A stretch of 43,474 bases of DNA from Candidatus Eisenbacteria bacterium (GTDB lineage Bacteria; Desulfobacterota; Binatia; DP-6): NCBI GenBank assembly GCA_035577985.1, contig DATJZY010000107.1, forward strand, positions 1 to 43,474, in the 5' to 3' direction. A program made the translations under genes and the position numbers. The notes beneath the pieces were generated by a model. That model worked only from the letters and a program-made list of their open reading frames with translations, ran no database searches and was not told where the DNA came from. Shown in pieces: positions 1-7,848 of the stretch. How positions within the stretch are numbered: position 1 is the stretch's first letter; each line of letters begins with the position of its first letter.

Positions 1-124
1 GTCGTCACGGCCCCGACGTTTCGTCGCGCCGCTTCGCAGGCGCCTCCGCCCGGCCCCCGACCTCGCGACTCGACTTCGCGCGTGCCACTGTCGCCTCGCT
101 CCGCGTCGGCGACGCGGGCCATCG
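1..124. other. Window-edge non-coding stretch
   Basis: I see no credible gene here. The stretch is very GC-rich and holds two short inverted repeats, CGACG-TTT-CGTCG at 14-26 and GTCGCC...GGCGAC at 90-113. It lies just downstream of the minus-strand DUF507 pair. It is most likely the spacer and terminator between that operon and a gene beyond the window edge. Confidence 0.5.
90..113 (-). terminator. Possible stem-loop terminator after the DUF507 pair
   Basis: A 6-bp inverted repeat, GTCGCC/GGCGAC, has a 12-nt loop and starts 12 nt beyond the stop of the second DUF507 gene on the minus strand. There is no U-tract, so an intrinsic terminator role is weakly supported. Confidence 0.3.
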
Positions 125-388
125 CTACTTCGCCCGCTTGCGGCGTTCTTCTTCGTAGTATTGGCGGTAGCGGATTTCCCAGTCGCGGCCGCCGGGCATG
201 ACGTGCTTGGGCATGCGGGCGCGCGCGAGGCGATCGAGCTCGTCGTCAATCGAGAACTCCTCGGTGAGGGCCTTCTTCGCTTCGGAAAGGAAGCGGTGAT
301 CATTGCGCACCGTGCCGAGCTTGCCGTCGACGACGATCTTCAGCAGCTGTTGCGAGAGGTACGAGAGCCGGCCCTCCGAGAGATTCAC
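125..388 (-). CDS. DUF507 family protein (second of a tandem pair)
   Basis: An 87-aa soluble protein of the DUF507 family, whose function is unknown. It is rich in charged helix. The family-like core is the N-terminal LSEGRLSYLS followed by a basic C-terminus (YYEEERRKRAK). I chose the GTG at 388 because it overlaps the TGA stop of the upstream DUF507 gene (GTGA, 4 bp), a typical sign of translational coupling. A longer open frame upstream is only the shadow of the neighbouring gene. The two neighbours are probably paralogues that act together, perhaps as a heteromer; that is inference. Confidence 0.8.
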   Translation of the reverse strand: MNLSEGRLSYLSQQLLKIVVDGKLGTVRNDHRFLSEAKKALTEEFSIDDELDRLARARMPKHVMPGGRDWEIRYRQYYEEERRKRAK

Positions 389-678
389 AGCACGAACCCT
401 CGCTCCTTCGCGATTCGTTGCTTCATGAGCTGCTCCACGCGCCGCAGATCGAGGTCTTCGCGCTTGATGCCCGGGGCACCCTGCCGCACGACCTTCTCGG
501 CCTGGACCGTCGCCTCGCGCTCGATCGCGGCTTCCTCGTCGAAATTCTTGCTCAGGAGCTCGACGAACCGCGCCTTCACGGCCGCCTCGGGCGCGGTGAG
601 GGTCACCACGTCCTTTTCGAGCAGACGACGTACGAGGATGCCGGCCACCCGGTCGATCTGCGCCGGCGACGTTCGCAT
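385..678 (-). CDS. DUF507 family protein (first of a tandem pair)
   Basis: A 97-aa protein starting MRTSPAQIDRVAG. It contains the helix ILVRRLLEKDVV and a C-terminal REDLDLRRVEQLMKQRIAKERG segment typical of DUF507 proteins. No signal peptide or membrane segment is visible, so it is probably cytoplasmic. Its ATG lies 7 nt after a good -10 (TAAGCA) with TTGCAA 17 bp upstream, which predicts a leaderless message. The stop overlaps the start of the second DUF507 gene by 4 bp. The function of the family is unknown to me. Confidence 0.82.
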   Translation of the reverse strand: MRTSPAQIDRVAGILVRRLLEKDVVTLTAPEAAVKARFVELLSKNFDEEAAIEREATVQAEKVVRQGAPGIKREDLDLRRVEQLMKQRIAKERGFVL

Positions 679-685
679 GCATCGT

Positions 686-714
686 TGCTTAGAGAGGCGT
701 GCGCGCCTTTGCAA
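686..714 (-). promoter_or_regulatory. Leaderless promoter of the DUF507 operon
   Basis: On the minus strand: TTGCAA (714-709), 17-bp spacer, TAAGCA (691-686), then 7 nt to the ATG at 678. Transcription would start at or next to the start codon. TTGCAA is self-complementary and is also the -35 of the divergent ldcA promoter. Confidence 0.55.
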
Positions 715-737
715 GGTGTGAACAGTTGCGGGATACA
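709..737 (+). promoter_or_regulatory. Leaderless promoter of the LD-carboxypeptidase gene
   Basis: TTGCAA (709-714), 17-bp spacer, GATACA (732-737), then 6 nt to GTG at 744. The -10 is weaker than the -35. This geometry is the reason for choosing GTG 744 over the candidates at 699 and 759. Confidence 0.45.
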
Positions 738-743
738 AAGAGC

Positions 744-1679
744 GTGGCTGGGGGCGCGGTGATTCGAAGGCCCCGGCGGATCGGGCCGGGTGACGTCGTG
801 GGGGTGGTGGCACCGTCCAGCCCGATCGAAGAGGAGCGGCTGCGGTCCGGGCTCCGCGTCCTCGAGGGCTGGGGCCTCGTTCCGCGCCTCGGCGAATCGG
901 TCCTCGCGCGCAAGGCCTTTCTCGCGGGCGCCGACTCGGCCCGGCGGCGGGACCTCGCCGCGATGCTGGTCGACCGGGACGTGCGTGCGATCTTCTGCGC
1001 GCGCGGCGGCTATGGAAGCCAGCGCATCGTGCCGTCGCTCGACCTGCGCGCGCTCCACGACGACCCGAAGCCCATCGTCGGCTGCAGCGACGTCACGGCG
1101 CTGCTGGCGGCCGTCGTGCAGGAGGGCGTCGCGGCGTTCCACGGCCCGATGGTGGCCACCGACGTGGCGCGCGGTCTCACGGCACGGTCGGCGGCGCACC
1201 TTTGGTCGACGCTCAGCGATCCCGGCTTCCAGTTCCAGGCGGAGGTGCCGACCCCGATCCGTCCCGGTCGTGCGACGGGTCGTCTCGTCGGCGGCTGCCT
1301 CTCGGTGATCGCGACGACGCTCGGCACGCCGTGGGCGCTCGACACCGACGGCGCCATCCTCTTCCTCGAGGACGTGCACGAGTGGCCGTATCGTATCGAT
1401 CGGCTGCTGCTCCAGCTCCACCAGGCGGGCTTGCTCGATCGGGTGGCGGGGGTCGTCTTCGGCACCATGGCGGCGTGTCGCAGCACCGACGACGCGACGG
1501 CGCTGGACGTCGTGCGCGAGGCGTTCGCGGACGCGCCGTTCCCGGTGGGCTTCGGCATGCCGTCCGGCCACGACCCGGCCGAGACCGGCGTCGAGAACCT
1601 GACCCTGCCGCTCGGTCTCACGGTCGAGCTCGACGTCGACGCCGGCGCCCTCGTCGCGCTCGACCCCGCCGTCGTGTAG
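744..1679 (+). CDS. ldcA: LD-carboxypeptidase (peptidase family S66)
   Basis: A cytoplasmic serine peptidase that removes the terminal D-Ala from murein tetrapeptides during peptidoglycan recycling. The 311-aa product has the S66 layout: N-terminal VVGVVAPSSP strand, RGGYGSQR, nucleophile in GCSDVT (Ser115), acid in FLEDVHE (Glu209) and His in MPSGHD (His276). The closest alternative is an MccF-type S66 immunity peptidase. The mpl neighbour favours the recycling role. The start at GTG 744 follows from the promoter spacing; GTG 759 has a GGGG stretch in front and is also possible. It opens a same-strand run with the beta-lactamase-fold gene and mpl. Confidence 0.88.
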   Translation: MAGGAVIRRPRRIGPGDVVGVVAPSSPIEEERLRSGLRVLEGWGLVPRLGESVLARKAFLAGADSARRRDLAAMLVDRDVRAIFCARGGYGSQRIVPSLDLRALHDDPKPIVGCSDVTALLAAVVQEGVAAFHGPMVATDVARGLTARSAAHLWSTLSDPGFQFQAEVPTPIRPGRATGRLVGGCLSVIATTLGTPWALDTDGAILFLEDVHEWPYRIDRLLLQLHQAGLLDRVAGVVFGTMAACRSTDDATALDVVREAFADAPFPVGFGMPSGHDPAETGVENLTLPLGLTVELDVDAGALVALDPAVV

Positions 1680-1688
1680 ATCGTCGGC

Positions 1689-2816
1689 GTGGATTTCTCG
1701 CGCGCAGCCGCCGTGATCGAGCAGGCGGTCACGAACGGCGCGTTCCCGGGCGCGGTGCTCCTGGTCGGTCGGGGCGACGAGATCGTCTACCACGAGGCGT
1801 TCGGACACCGGAGCCTCGAGCCGGCGCGCACCCCGATGCGTCCCGACACGGTGTTCGACCTCTCGTCGCTGACCAAGGCGCTCGCGACCACCACCGCGAT
1901 CATGCTGCTCGTGCGCGAGGGCAAGATCCGGCTCGACGATCGCGTCTCGCGCTTCGTCCCGAACTTCGGCGTCCACGGCAAGATCCACGTCTCGATCCAT
2001 CACCTCCTCGGGCATTGCTCGGGGCTGCCGGCCTGGAAGCCGTTCTTCAAGGACGTGCAGCGCGCCGAGCGCCAGGGAAAGTTCAAGTTCTCGGGGCGCG
2101 GTGGCGCGCGCGCGATGGTGCTCGACGAGATCCATCGCATGCGGCCCGAGTACGAAACGGGCACCAAGGCCGTGTACAGCGACCTCGGGTTCATGCTGCT
2201 CGGCGAGCTGGTGGAGCTGGTGAGCCATCACCCGCTCGATCGCTTCTGCCAGGAGCGGATCTTCCGGCCGATGGAGCTGCGCTCGACGGCGTTCATCGAC
2301 CTCGATCGCATGCACGCGCAGAAGCTGACGCCGGTGACCGACATGATTGCGCCCACCGATCGCTGCGCGTGGCGCCAGAAGATCCTGTGCGGCGAGGTCG
2401 AGGACGACAACGCCTGGGCGATCGGCGGCGTGGCCGGGCACGCGGGCCTCTTCGCGAGCGCCGAAGACGTTCACCGCATAGTGGCCCGGCTCCAGGCCTG
2501 CGCGAACGATCGCGCCGACTTCCTGCCGGGTGCGCTCGTGCGTGAGTTCTGGCGGAAGGAGGGCAGCGTGGCCGATTCGACGTGGGCGCTCGGTTGGGAC
2601 ACACCGTCGGCCCAGGGCTCGATGGCCGGCTCGCGCGCGTCGGCATCCACGGTCGGCCACCTGGGCTTCACCGGCACGTCGGTGTGGATCGATCGGGATC
2701 GCGGCGCGCACGTCGTGTTCCTCACCAACCGCGTCCACCCGCGCCGCGACAACGAACGCATCAAAGGTGTGCGGCCGCTGGTCCACGATGCCGTCTGGGA
2801 GGCGCTCGACGCGTGA
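1689..2816 (+). CDS. Serine hydrolase of the beta-lactamase (class C) family
   Basis: A 375-aa penicillin-binding/beta-lactamase-fold protein. The catalytic SxxK is SLTK (Ser60, Lys63), and YSD at 163-165 is the YxN-type second motif. A C-terminal HLGFTGTS segment corresponds to the KTG region. No signal peptide is visible at the N-terminus, which begins VDFSRAAAVIEQAV, so it may be cytoplasmic and is more likely an esterase or D-aminopeptidase than a true beta-lactamase. It sits between ldcA and mpl and its stop overlaps the mpl start by 4 bp (GTGA), so a role in muropeptide processing is plausible. The start is GTG 1689, which a TAGATC sequence precedes by 6 nt. Confidence 0.85.
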   Translation: MDFSRAAAVIEQAVTNGAFPGAVLLVGRGDEIVYHEAFGHRSLEPARTPMRPDTVFDLSSLTKALATTTAIMLLVREGKIRLDDRVSRFVPNFGVHGKIHVSIHHLLGHCSGLPAWKPFFKDVQRAERQGKFKFSGRGGARAMVLDEIHRMRPEYETGTKAVYSDLGFMLLGELVELVSHHPLDRFCQERIFRPMELRSTAFIDLDRMHAQKLTPVTDMIAPTDRCAWRQKILCGEVEDDNAWAIGGVAGHAGLFASAEDVHRIVARLQACANDRADFLPGALVREFWRKEGSVADSTWALGWDTPSAQGSMAGSRASASTVGHLGFTGTSVWIDRDRGAHVVFLTNRVHPRRDNERIKGVRPLVHDAVWEALDA

Positions 2817-4204
2817 GGATCCACCTGATCGCGGCCTGTGGCGTGGGGATGAGCGCGCTCGCGGCGCTCTTGAAGGAGGCGGGCCACGACGTCACCGGCT
2901 CGGACGAGGGTGTCTATCCGCCGGCCTCGACGCTGCTCGAGCAGCTCGGCGTCCGGGTGAACGAGGGGTGGGACGCGGGACGGCTCGACGGCGCGGACCT
3001 CGTCGTGTGCGGCAATGCCGTGCGCCGCACGAACGTCGAGGCCGCGGCGGCGCGCGAGCGGGGCCTTCGCACCATGTCGTTCCCCCAGGCGCTCGAGGAG
3101 CTCTTTCTCGTCACGCGCCGACCGCTCGTCGTCGCCGGAACGCACGGTAAGACGACCTCGTCGTCGATGCTGGCGTGGGTGTTGCACCGGGCGGGGGCGG
3201 GTCCCGGCTATCTCATCGGCGGTGCGCCGCGCGATCTCGGCTCGAACGCGGCGCTCGGCTCCGGGCCCTGGTTCGTCGTCGAGGGCGACGAATACGACTC
3301 GGCCTACTTCGACAAGGAGGCGAAGTTCCTCCACTACCGCCCGTGGGCGGTGCTGCTGAACGCGATCGAGTTCGATCACGCCGACATCTACCGCGACCTC
3401 GACCACGTGAAGAGCGCCTTCCGGAAGCTCCTCGCGCTGCTCGGGCCCGGCGCGCCGCTCGTCGTGTGCGGCGACTTCCCGCACGTGCTCGACGTGATCG
3501 ACGGGACGCGGGCCAAGGTCGTGCGGTTCGGGATCGGCGCCGGGAACGCCTGGCGCGTCACGGACCTCGTCGACGACGGCCGCGTGCGCTTCACGGTGCG
3601 CGAGGGCGATCGGGCCGTGTGCGAGGTGACGCTCCGGGTGCCGGGCGACATCAACGCCCGCAACGCGCTCGGCGTCATGCTGGTCGCTCGCGAGTGCGGC
3701 GTGCGGTTGGAAGACGCGGCGGCGGCGCTGGCGGAGTTCCACGGCGTCGCGCGCCGCCAGGAGGTCGTCGGCGAAGCGCGCGGCGTCACGGTGATCGACG
3801 ACTTCGCGCACCATCCGACCGCCGTGGCCGGAACGATCGCCGCGCTCCGCTTGCGCTACCCCGACCGCCGCCTGCGCGCCGTGTTCGAGCCGCGCTCGAA
3901 CACGAGCCGGCGGCGCGTCTTCCAGCGCGAGTTCGCCGACGCCCTCGCGCGCGCCGATGAGACCATCCTGGCGGCCGTGTTCGCGAAGGCCGGCGACCCG
4001 ATCCCGCCCGAGGAACGGCTCGACCCGGCCGAGATCGTGGCCGACGTCGCCGCGCGCGGCACGCCGGCGCGGCTCATCGACGGCGTGTCGGCGATCCGCG
4101 ACTATCTGGTCGCCACGAGCGCACCGGGCGACGTTGTCGTCATCATGTCGAACGGCGCATTCGGCGGGTTGCCGCGGCTGGTAGCGGGCGGGCTCGCGCC
4201 GTAG
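2813..4204 (+). CDS. mpl: UDP-N-acetylmuramate:tripeptide ligase Mpl
   Basis: A 463-aa Mur-ligase-family enzyme that ligates recycled L-Ala-gamma-D-Glu-meso-DAP to UDP-MurNAc, using ATP in the cytoplasm. Visible features are the N-terminal Rossmann-like IHLIAACGVGMSALA, the ATP P-loop GTHGKTT (residues 109-115), VVEGDEYDSAYFD and NAIEFDHADIY. The central GDINARNALG and C-terminal DDFAHHPTAV are also present. The EGDEYDSAYFDK stretch points to Mpl rather than MurC. GTG 2813 overlaps the previous stop by 4 bp. The last 103 bp overlap the convergent transglycosylase gene. Together with ldcA it forms the core of a muropeptide recycling route. Confidence 0.92.
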   Translation: MRIHLIAACGVGMSALAALLKEAGHDVTGSDEGVYPPASTLLEQLGVRVNEGWDAGRLDGADLVVCGNAVRRTNVEAAAARERGLRTMSFPQALEELFLVTRRPLVVAGTHGKTTSSSMLAWVLHRAGAGPGYLIGGAPRDLGSNAALGSGPWFVVEGDEYDSAYFDKEAKFLHYRPWAVLLNAIEFDHADIYRDLDHVKSAFRKLLALLGPGAPLVVCGDFPHVLDVIDGTRAKVVRFGIGAGNAWRVTDLVDDGRVRFTVREGDRAVCEVTLRVPGDINARNALGVMLVARECGVRLEDAAAALAEFHGVARRQEVVGEARGVTVIDDFAHHPTAVAGTIAALRLRYPDRRLRAVFEPRSNTSRRRVFQREFADALARADETILAAVFAKAGDPIPPEERLDPAEIVADVAARGTPARLIDGVSAIRDYLVATSAPGDVVVIMSNGAFGGLPRLVAGGLAP

Positions 4205-6177
4205 AGCTGCCGGTAGATCTGCAGGTTCTGCAGCACGAGCTTCACGTAGTCGCGCGTCTCGCGGTAGCTGATCAGCTCGGTGAACTCGTCGTCGGGCCGC
4301 GCGCCGTAGCGCCGCTCCCACTTGGCGACCGCGTCCTCGCCAGCGTTGTAGGCCGCCAGCGCCTTCACGCGCGAGCCGTCGTAGCGATCGAGCAGGCGGC
4401 GAAGCAGCGTCGTGCCGAGGCGTACGTTCGTCGGCACGACGTCGAGCGCCTTGACCTCGGCCGGCGTGACGCCGGCCTCGTCGGCGACGACGCGTGCCGT
4501 GCGCGGCAGGAGCTGCATCAGCCCCTGCGCGTCGGCGGGTGAGATCGCCTCGGGAAGGAAGAGGCTCTCCTGGCGGATCAGCGCCGTCACGAGCAGCGGG
4601 TCGAGCCCGTGCGCCTGCGCCTCGTGCTCGACGACCGGCCAGAAGCCGAGCGGATAGAGGTAGCGCCGGGCGGAGTCGTCGACGTCCGAGCCGAGGCCGC
4701 GCGCCGTCATGATCGCGGCGCCCGGCGCGCCGACCGCGGTGTACGCCTGCGCGAGCACGAGCCGCGGCACGTCGTCGGGGACGGCGTCGAGCTCGCGCTC
4801 GGCGAGCCGGTAGAGCCCGAGCGACGCCAGCACGCGCGCGCGCTCGGCATGCGGACCCGGGAGATCCTCGGGTAGCACGGCGGACGGCGGCGCGATCACG
4901 CTCGTCGGCGCGTCGGTGGCGATGCCGAGGCGCTCGGCGGCGAGCCCCGCGTAGTACGACGTCGGATGCTCGGTGACGACCGCCGAGAGATCGGCGTCCG
5001 CCTCCGGGTCCTGGAGCATGGCGCGGATCCGCCCCTCCCAGTAGGCGGCGGCGGGACGGATGCTCGGTGGTCCGTCGACGACGACGGCGGCGAAGTATGC
5101 GGTCGCGCCCGGGAGATCGCCCGCGAGATACCGGACCCACCCCGCGCGGAAGCGGGCTTCGCTCGCGACCTGCGCGCGTGGCTCGTCGCGCGCGAGACGA
5201 TCGTAGACGTCGAATGCCTCGTCGTAGCGTCCCGCCTCCTGATGGATGCGTCCCATGGCGTAGCGGGCTTCGGCGGCTTCGGGCGCAGCCGGGAAACGCG
5301 TCGTCAGCTGGCGGTAGAGACGCAGCGCGGCCGCATCGTCGTCGGTGTTCCAGCGCCACCGCGCGGCGGCGGCGATCGCCTTGGGGCCGAGCGCCGACGA
5401 GAGGTCGGCGACCTCGAGACACGTCGCTTCCGCCTGGCTTCGCTCGCCGAGCGCGTGCTCCGCGCGTGCGCGGATCCAGAGCGCCTGCGCGCGATCCTCG
5501 GACGTCGCGTGGCCGTCCAGGACCGACTGTGCCTCGACGGCGGCCGACGCCGCGTCGTCCTCGTCGAGCAGCAGCTCCGCGTCGGCCAGACGCGACGTGG
5601 GGCTCGACCACAGCTCCGGATGCGCGCGCCGGATGCGATCGGAGAGGCGCTTCGCGCGACGGGCCGCGATGCCGCTCGGCTTCGTCGCGCGCACGGCGCG
5701 GGCGAGCGCGAGCGCCGCGGCGTCGTCGCCGCGCAAATGCTCGACGTCGCCCAGGGCCAGCGTGCTCGTGACCCACCGCTCGCTGCCGGTCGGAAGGCCT
5801 TCGCGCGCCGCCTGGAACCACCCGCGTGCGCCGTCGAGATCGCCTGCCTTGCGCCGGAGCTGTCCGGCGATGATCCGCGCGCCCGGCAGCCAGATCGAGT
5901 CGGGGTGTTGCTCGGCGAGCGTGGTGACGGACTGGATCGCGCTCGCATCGTCGCCCGCGCGGGCGGCGTCGCGGGCCTGCAGATACAGCGTCAGGTCGGC
6001 CAGCTCGGGCCGCGGGCGCACCAGGGCGAGCAGCGGCGTCGTACGTCGGGGACGTGCCACCCACACGGACTCGCGGGTCCCCGCGCTTCCCGCGGCGATC
6101 TGGCCCCGACCGGTCGTCGAGCACGACGCCGCCACCATCGCGAGCGCCGCGATCCACCCCGCAAGTGCGCCCCGCAT
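4102..6177 (-). CDS. Lipoprotein soluble lytic transglycosylase (Slt family)
   Basis: A 691-aa periplasmic transglycosylase that cleaves MurNAc-GlcNAc bonds to 1,6-anhydro products. The N-terminus is a lipoprotein signal with lipobox VAASC. Residues about 40-500 form a long all-helical solenoid of TPR-like repeats. The C-terminal SLT domain has LIRQES with catalytic Glu537, followed by SPADAQGLMQLLP and ALAAYNAGEDAV. The tail beyond LQIYRQLYG is low-complexity and is read from the antisense strand of mpl. The ATG at 6177 has GGAG 5 nt upstream, and a promoter lies at 6193-6221. It supplies the anhydromuropeptides that LdcA and Mpl would recycle. Confidence 0.9.
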   Translation of the reverse strand: MRGALAGWIAALAMVAASCSTTGRGQIAAGSAGTRESVWVARPRRTTPLLALVRPRPELADLTLYLQARDAARAGDDASAIQSVTTLAEQHPDSIWLPGARIIAGQLRRKAGDLDGARGWFQAAREGLPTGSERWVTSTLALGDVEHLRGDDAAALALARAVRATKPSGIAARRAKRLSDRIRRAHPELWSSPTSRLADAELLLDEDDAASAAVEAQSVLDGHATSEDRAQALWIRARAEHALGERSQAEATCLEVADLSSALGPKAIAAAARWRWNTDDDAAALRLYRQLTTRFPAAPEAAEARYAMGRIHQEAGRYDEAFDVYDRLARDEPRAQVASEARFRAGWVRYLAGDLPGATAYFAAVVVDGPPSIRPAAAYWEGRIRAMLQDPEADADLSAVVTEHPTSYYAGLAAERLGIATDAPTSVIAPPSAVLPEDLPGPHAERARVLASLGLYRLAERELDAVPDDVPRLVLAQAYTAVGAPGAAIMTARGLGSDVDDSARRYLYPLGFWPVVEHEAQAHGLDPLLVTALIRQESLFLPEAISPADAQGLMQLLPRTARVVADEAGVTPAEVKALDVVPTNVRLGTTLLRRLLDRYDGSRVKALAAYNAGEDAVAKWERRYGARPDDEFTELISYRETRDYVKLVLQNLQIYRQLYGASPPATSRGNPPNAPFDMMTTTSPGALVATR

Positions 6178-6192
6178 CGCTGCTCCGATTTC

Positions 6193-6221
6193 GGGCTACC
6201 ACGCGTCTCCCTGACCGGCAA
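6193..6221 (-). promoter_or_regulatory. Promoter of the lytic transglycosylase gene
   Basis: On the minus strand: TTGCCG (6221-6216), 17-bp spacer, TAGCCC (6198-6193), then 15 nt containing GGAG before the ATG. Unlike many units here it leaves a short leader with a ribosome binding site. Confidence 0.4.
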
Positions 6222-6313
6222 CCTGCGGCGCGGCAATGGCCGTCGTGCTATGGTCACGGGAGAATGGGAATCGAGCTGCGGCGCCGGCTGGGCGCGCGCG
6301 ACGACGACGCGTC

Positions 6314-7027
6314 GTGAACGGTGATGCGTGCGCACTCGCCGAGCGACTGGCCGACGTGCGAGCTGCAATCGCGGACGCAGCGCGACGCGCGGGACGGGAT
6401 GCCGCGCGGGTCCGCATCGTCGCCGTGACGAAGACGTTTCCGCCGGCGGTGGCGGCTGCCGCACTCGCGGCCGGCCTCTCCGACATCGGCGAGAACTACG
6501 TTCAGGAGGCGAAGGCGAAGCGGACCCACGTCGCCGGCGGAACCTGGCATCTCATCGGCGGACTCCAGCGCAACAAGGTGCGCGCCGCGGTCGCGGTCTT
6601 CGATCGCGTGCACACGGTGGACTCCCCCGACCTCGCGTCGGCGCTCGCGACGGCCGCCGCGAGCGCGGGTCGGCGCCTCCCCGTGCTGGTGCAGGTGAAC
6701 GTCGCCCATGAGGCGACGAAGCGCGGGGCCGACCCCGCGGCGACCGGGGCGCTCTGCGAAGCCATCCTGCGCCTGGCCCCCCTCGCCCTGGACGGCCTCA
6801 TGACGATCGGTCCCCTGGCACCCGACCCCGAGGCGATGCGCCCGTGTTTTCGTGCCCTCCGGGAGCTGCGCGACGACCTCGCCGCGCGGCTGGGAGTTGA
6901 ACTCCCCCAGCTCTCCATGGGAATGAGCGACGACTTCGCCGTCGCCGTAGAAGAAGGTGCGACGCTCGTGCGGCTCGGCCGAGCGCTCTTCGGGGCGCGG
7001 CAGGCCGGCGCATGGCGGGAGGGGTGA
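6314..7027 (+). CDS. yggS: YggS/PROSC family PLP-binding protein
   Basis: A 237-aa alanine-racemase-fold protein that binds pyridoxal phosphate and helps vitamin B6 homeostasis; no racemase activity is expected. The PLP lysine is Lys40 in VAVTKTFP, followed by DIGENYVQEA, WHLIGGLQRNK and SMGMSDDF (phosphate-binding region). GTG 6314 is chosen because homology begins with ALAERLADVRAAI. An in-frame ATG at 6236 would add 26 low-complexity residues. A perfect 12-bp palindrome (6304-6315) overlaps the start. It leads the yggS-proC-yggT-DUF167 cluster, which is widely conserved. Confidence 0.9.
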   Translation: MNGDACALAERLADVRAAIADAARRAGRDAARVRIVAVTKTFPPAVAAAALAAGLSDIGENYVQEAKAKRTHVAGGTWHLIGGLQRNKVRAAVAVFDRVHTVDSPDLASALATAAASAGRRLPVLVQVNVAHEATKRGADPAATGALCEAILRLAPLALDGLMTIGPLAPDPEAMRPCFRALRELRDDLAARLGVELPQLSMGMSDDFAVAVEEGATLVRLGRALFGARQAGAWREG

Positions 7028-7836
7028 TGAAGAAGATCGGTTTCATCGGCGCGGGAAACATGGCCGGGGCGCTCGTGAAGGGCCTCATCGTCGCCGGGCG
7101 GTACAAGGCCACCGACATCTGGGTGAGCGACGCCGCCGAGAGCCAGGTACGGCGCTTGAAACGCGCCTACAAGGTCGAGGGGACGCGCAACAACCGCGAC
7201 CTGGTGCGCGGCTCGCAGACGATCGTGCTGGCGGTGAAGCCGCAGGTGATGGCGCAGGTCCTGGACGAGATTCGCCCGGAGGCGACGCCGAAGAAGCTCT
7301 TCGTGTCGATCGCGGCAGGGTTCCCGCTCCGCCGGATCGAGCTCGGCCTCGGCGGCGGCGCGCGCGCCGTCCGCGTCATGCCGAACACGCCCTGTCTGGT
7401 GGGAAAAGGAATGTCGGTGGCGGTCGCGGGCGCCCACGCGACGCCGGCCGATCTGAAGCAGACGCTGCGCCTGTTCAGCGCCTGCGGCGAGGCGGTGTCG
7501 ATCACGGGCGAGGACCTGCTCGACGCGGTCACCGCGCTCTCCGGAAGCGGACCCGCCTTCATCTACGCCTTCGCCGAGGCGCTGATCGAGGGCGGCGTTC
7601 GCGGCGGGCTCTCGCAGCAGCTCGCGACCAAGCTCTGCTTCCAGACGATCGTCGGCGCGGCGGCGATGCTGGTCGAGAGCGGGATGTCGGCGAAGGAGCT
7701 GCGCGAGATGGTGACGTCGCCGGGCGGCACGACGCTCGCGGGGCTGAACGCGCTCGATCAGCATCAATTCCGCGACACGGTGATCGCGGCGGTCGACGCC
7801 GCGAATCGCCGCGCGCGCGAGCTGGCGTCGTCGTAG
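7027..7836 (+). CDS. proC: Pyrroline-5-carboxylate reductase
   Basis: A 269-aa NAD(P)H-dependent enzyme for the last step of proline synthesis, pyrroline-5-carboxylate to proline. The N-terminal Rossmann motif is GFIGAGNMAGALVKG. The C-terminal domain shows VRVMPNTPCLVG, ALSGSGPAFIYAF and the family signature region MVTSPGGTTLAGLNAL. ATG 7027 overlaps the yggS stop by 1 bp and has GGAGGGG just upstream, so the internal operon start uses a Shine-Dalgarno sequence. An earlier in-frame ATG at 7012 is less likely. Linkage with yggS is common in bacteria. Confidence 0.95.
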   Translation: MKKIGFIGAGNMAGALVKGLIVAGRYKATDIWVSDAAESQVRRLKRAYKVEGTRNNRDLVRGSQTIVLAVKPQVMAQVLDEIRPEATPKKLFVSIAAGFPLRRIELGLGGGARAVRVMPNTPCLVGKGMSVAVAGAHATPADLKQTLRLFSACGEAVSITGEDLLDAVTALSGSGPAFIYAFAEALIEGGVRGGLSQQLATKLCFQTIVGAAAMLVESGMSAKELREMVTSPGGTTLAGLNALDQHQFRDTVIAAVDAANRRARELASS

Positions 7837-7848
7837 GGAGGGCGCGGA

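Noticed and set aside
1689..2816. Calling the serine hydrolase an antibiotic-resistance beta-lactamase
   Set aside because: It lacks a visible export signal and lies inside a muropeptide recycling run. The SxxK and YxN-type motifs are shared by many esterases and peptidases.
2471..6202. A 1243-codon open frame on the minus strand
   Set aside because: It is very Arg/Gly/Ala-rich, spans several real genes on both strands, and matches no family. Such long shadow frames are expected at this GC content.
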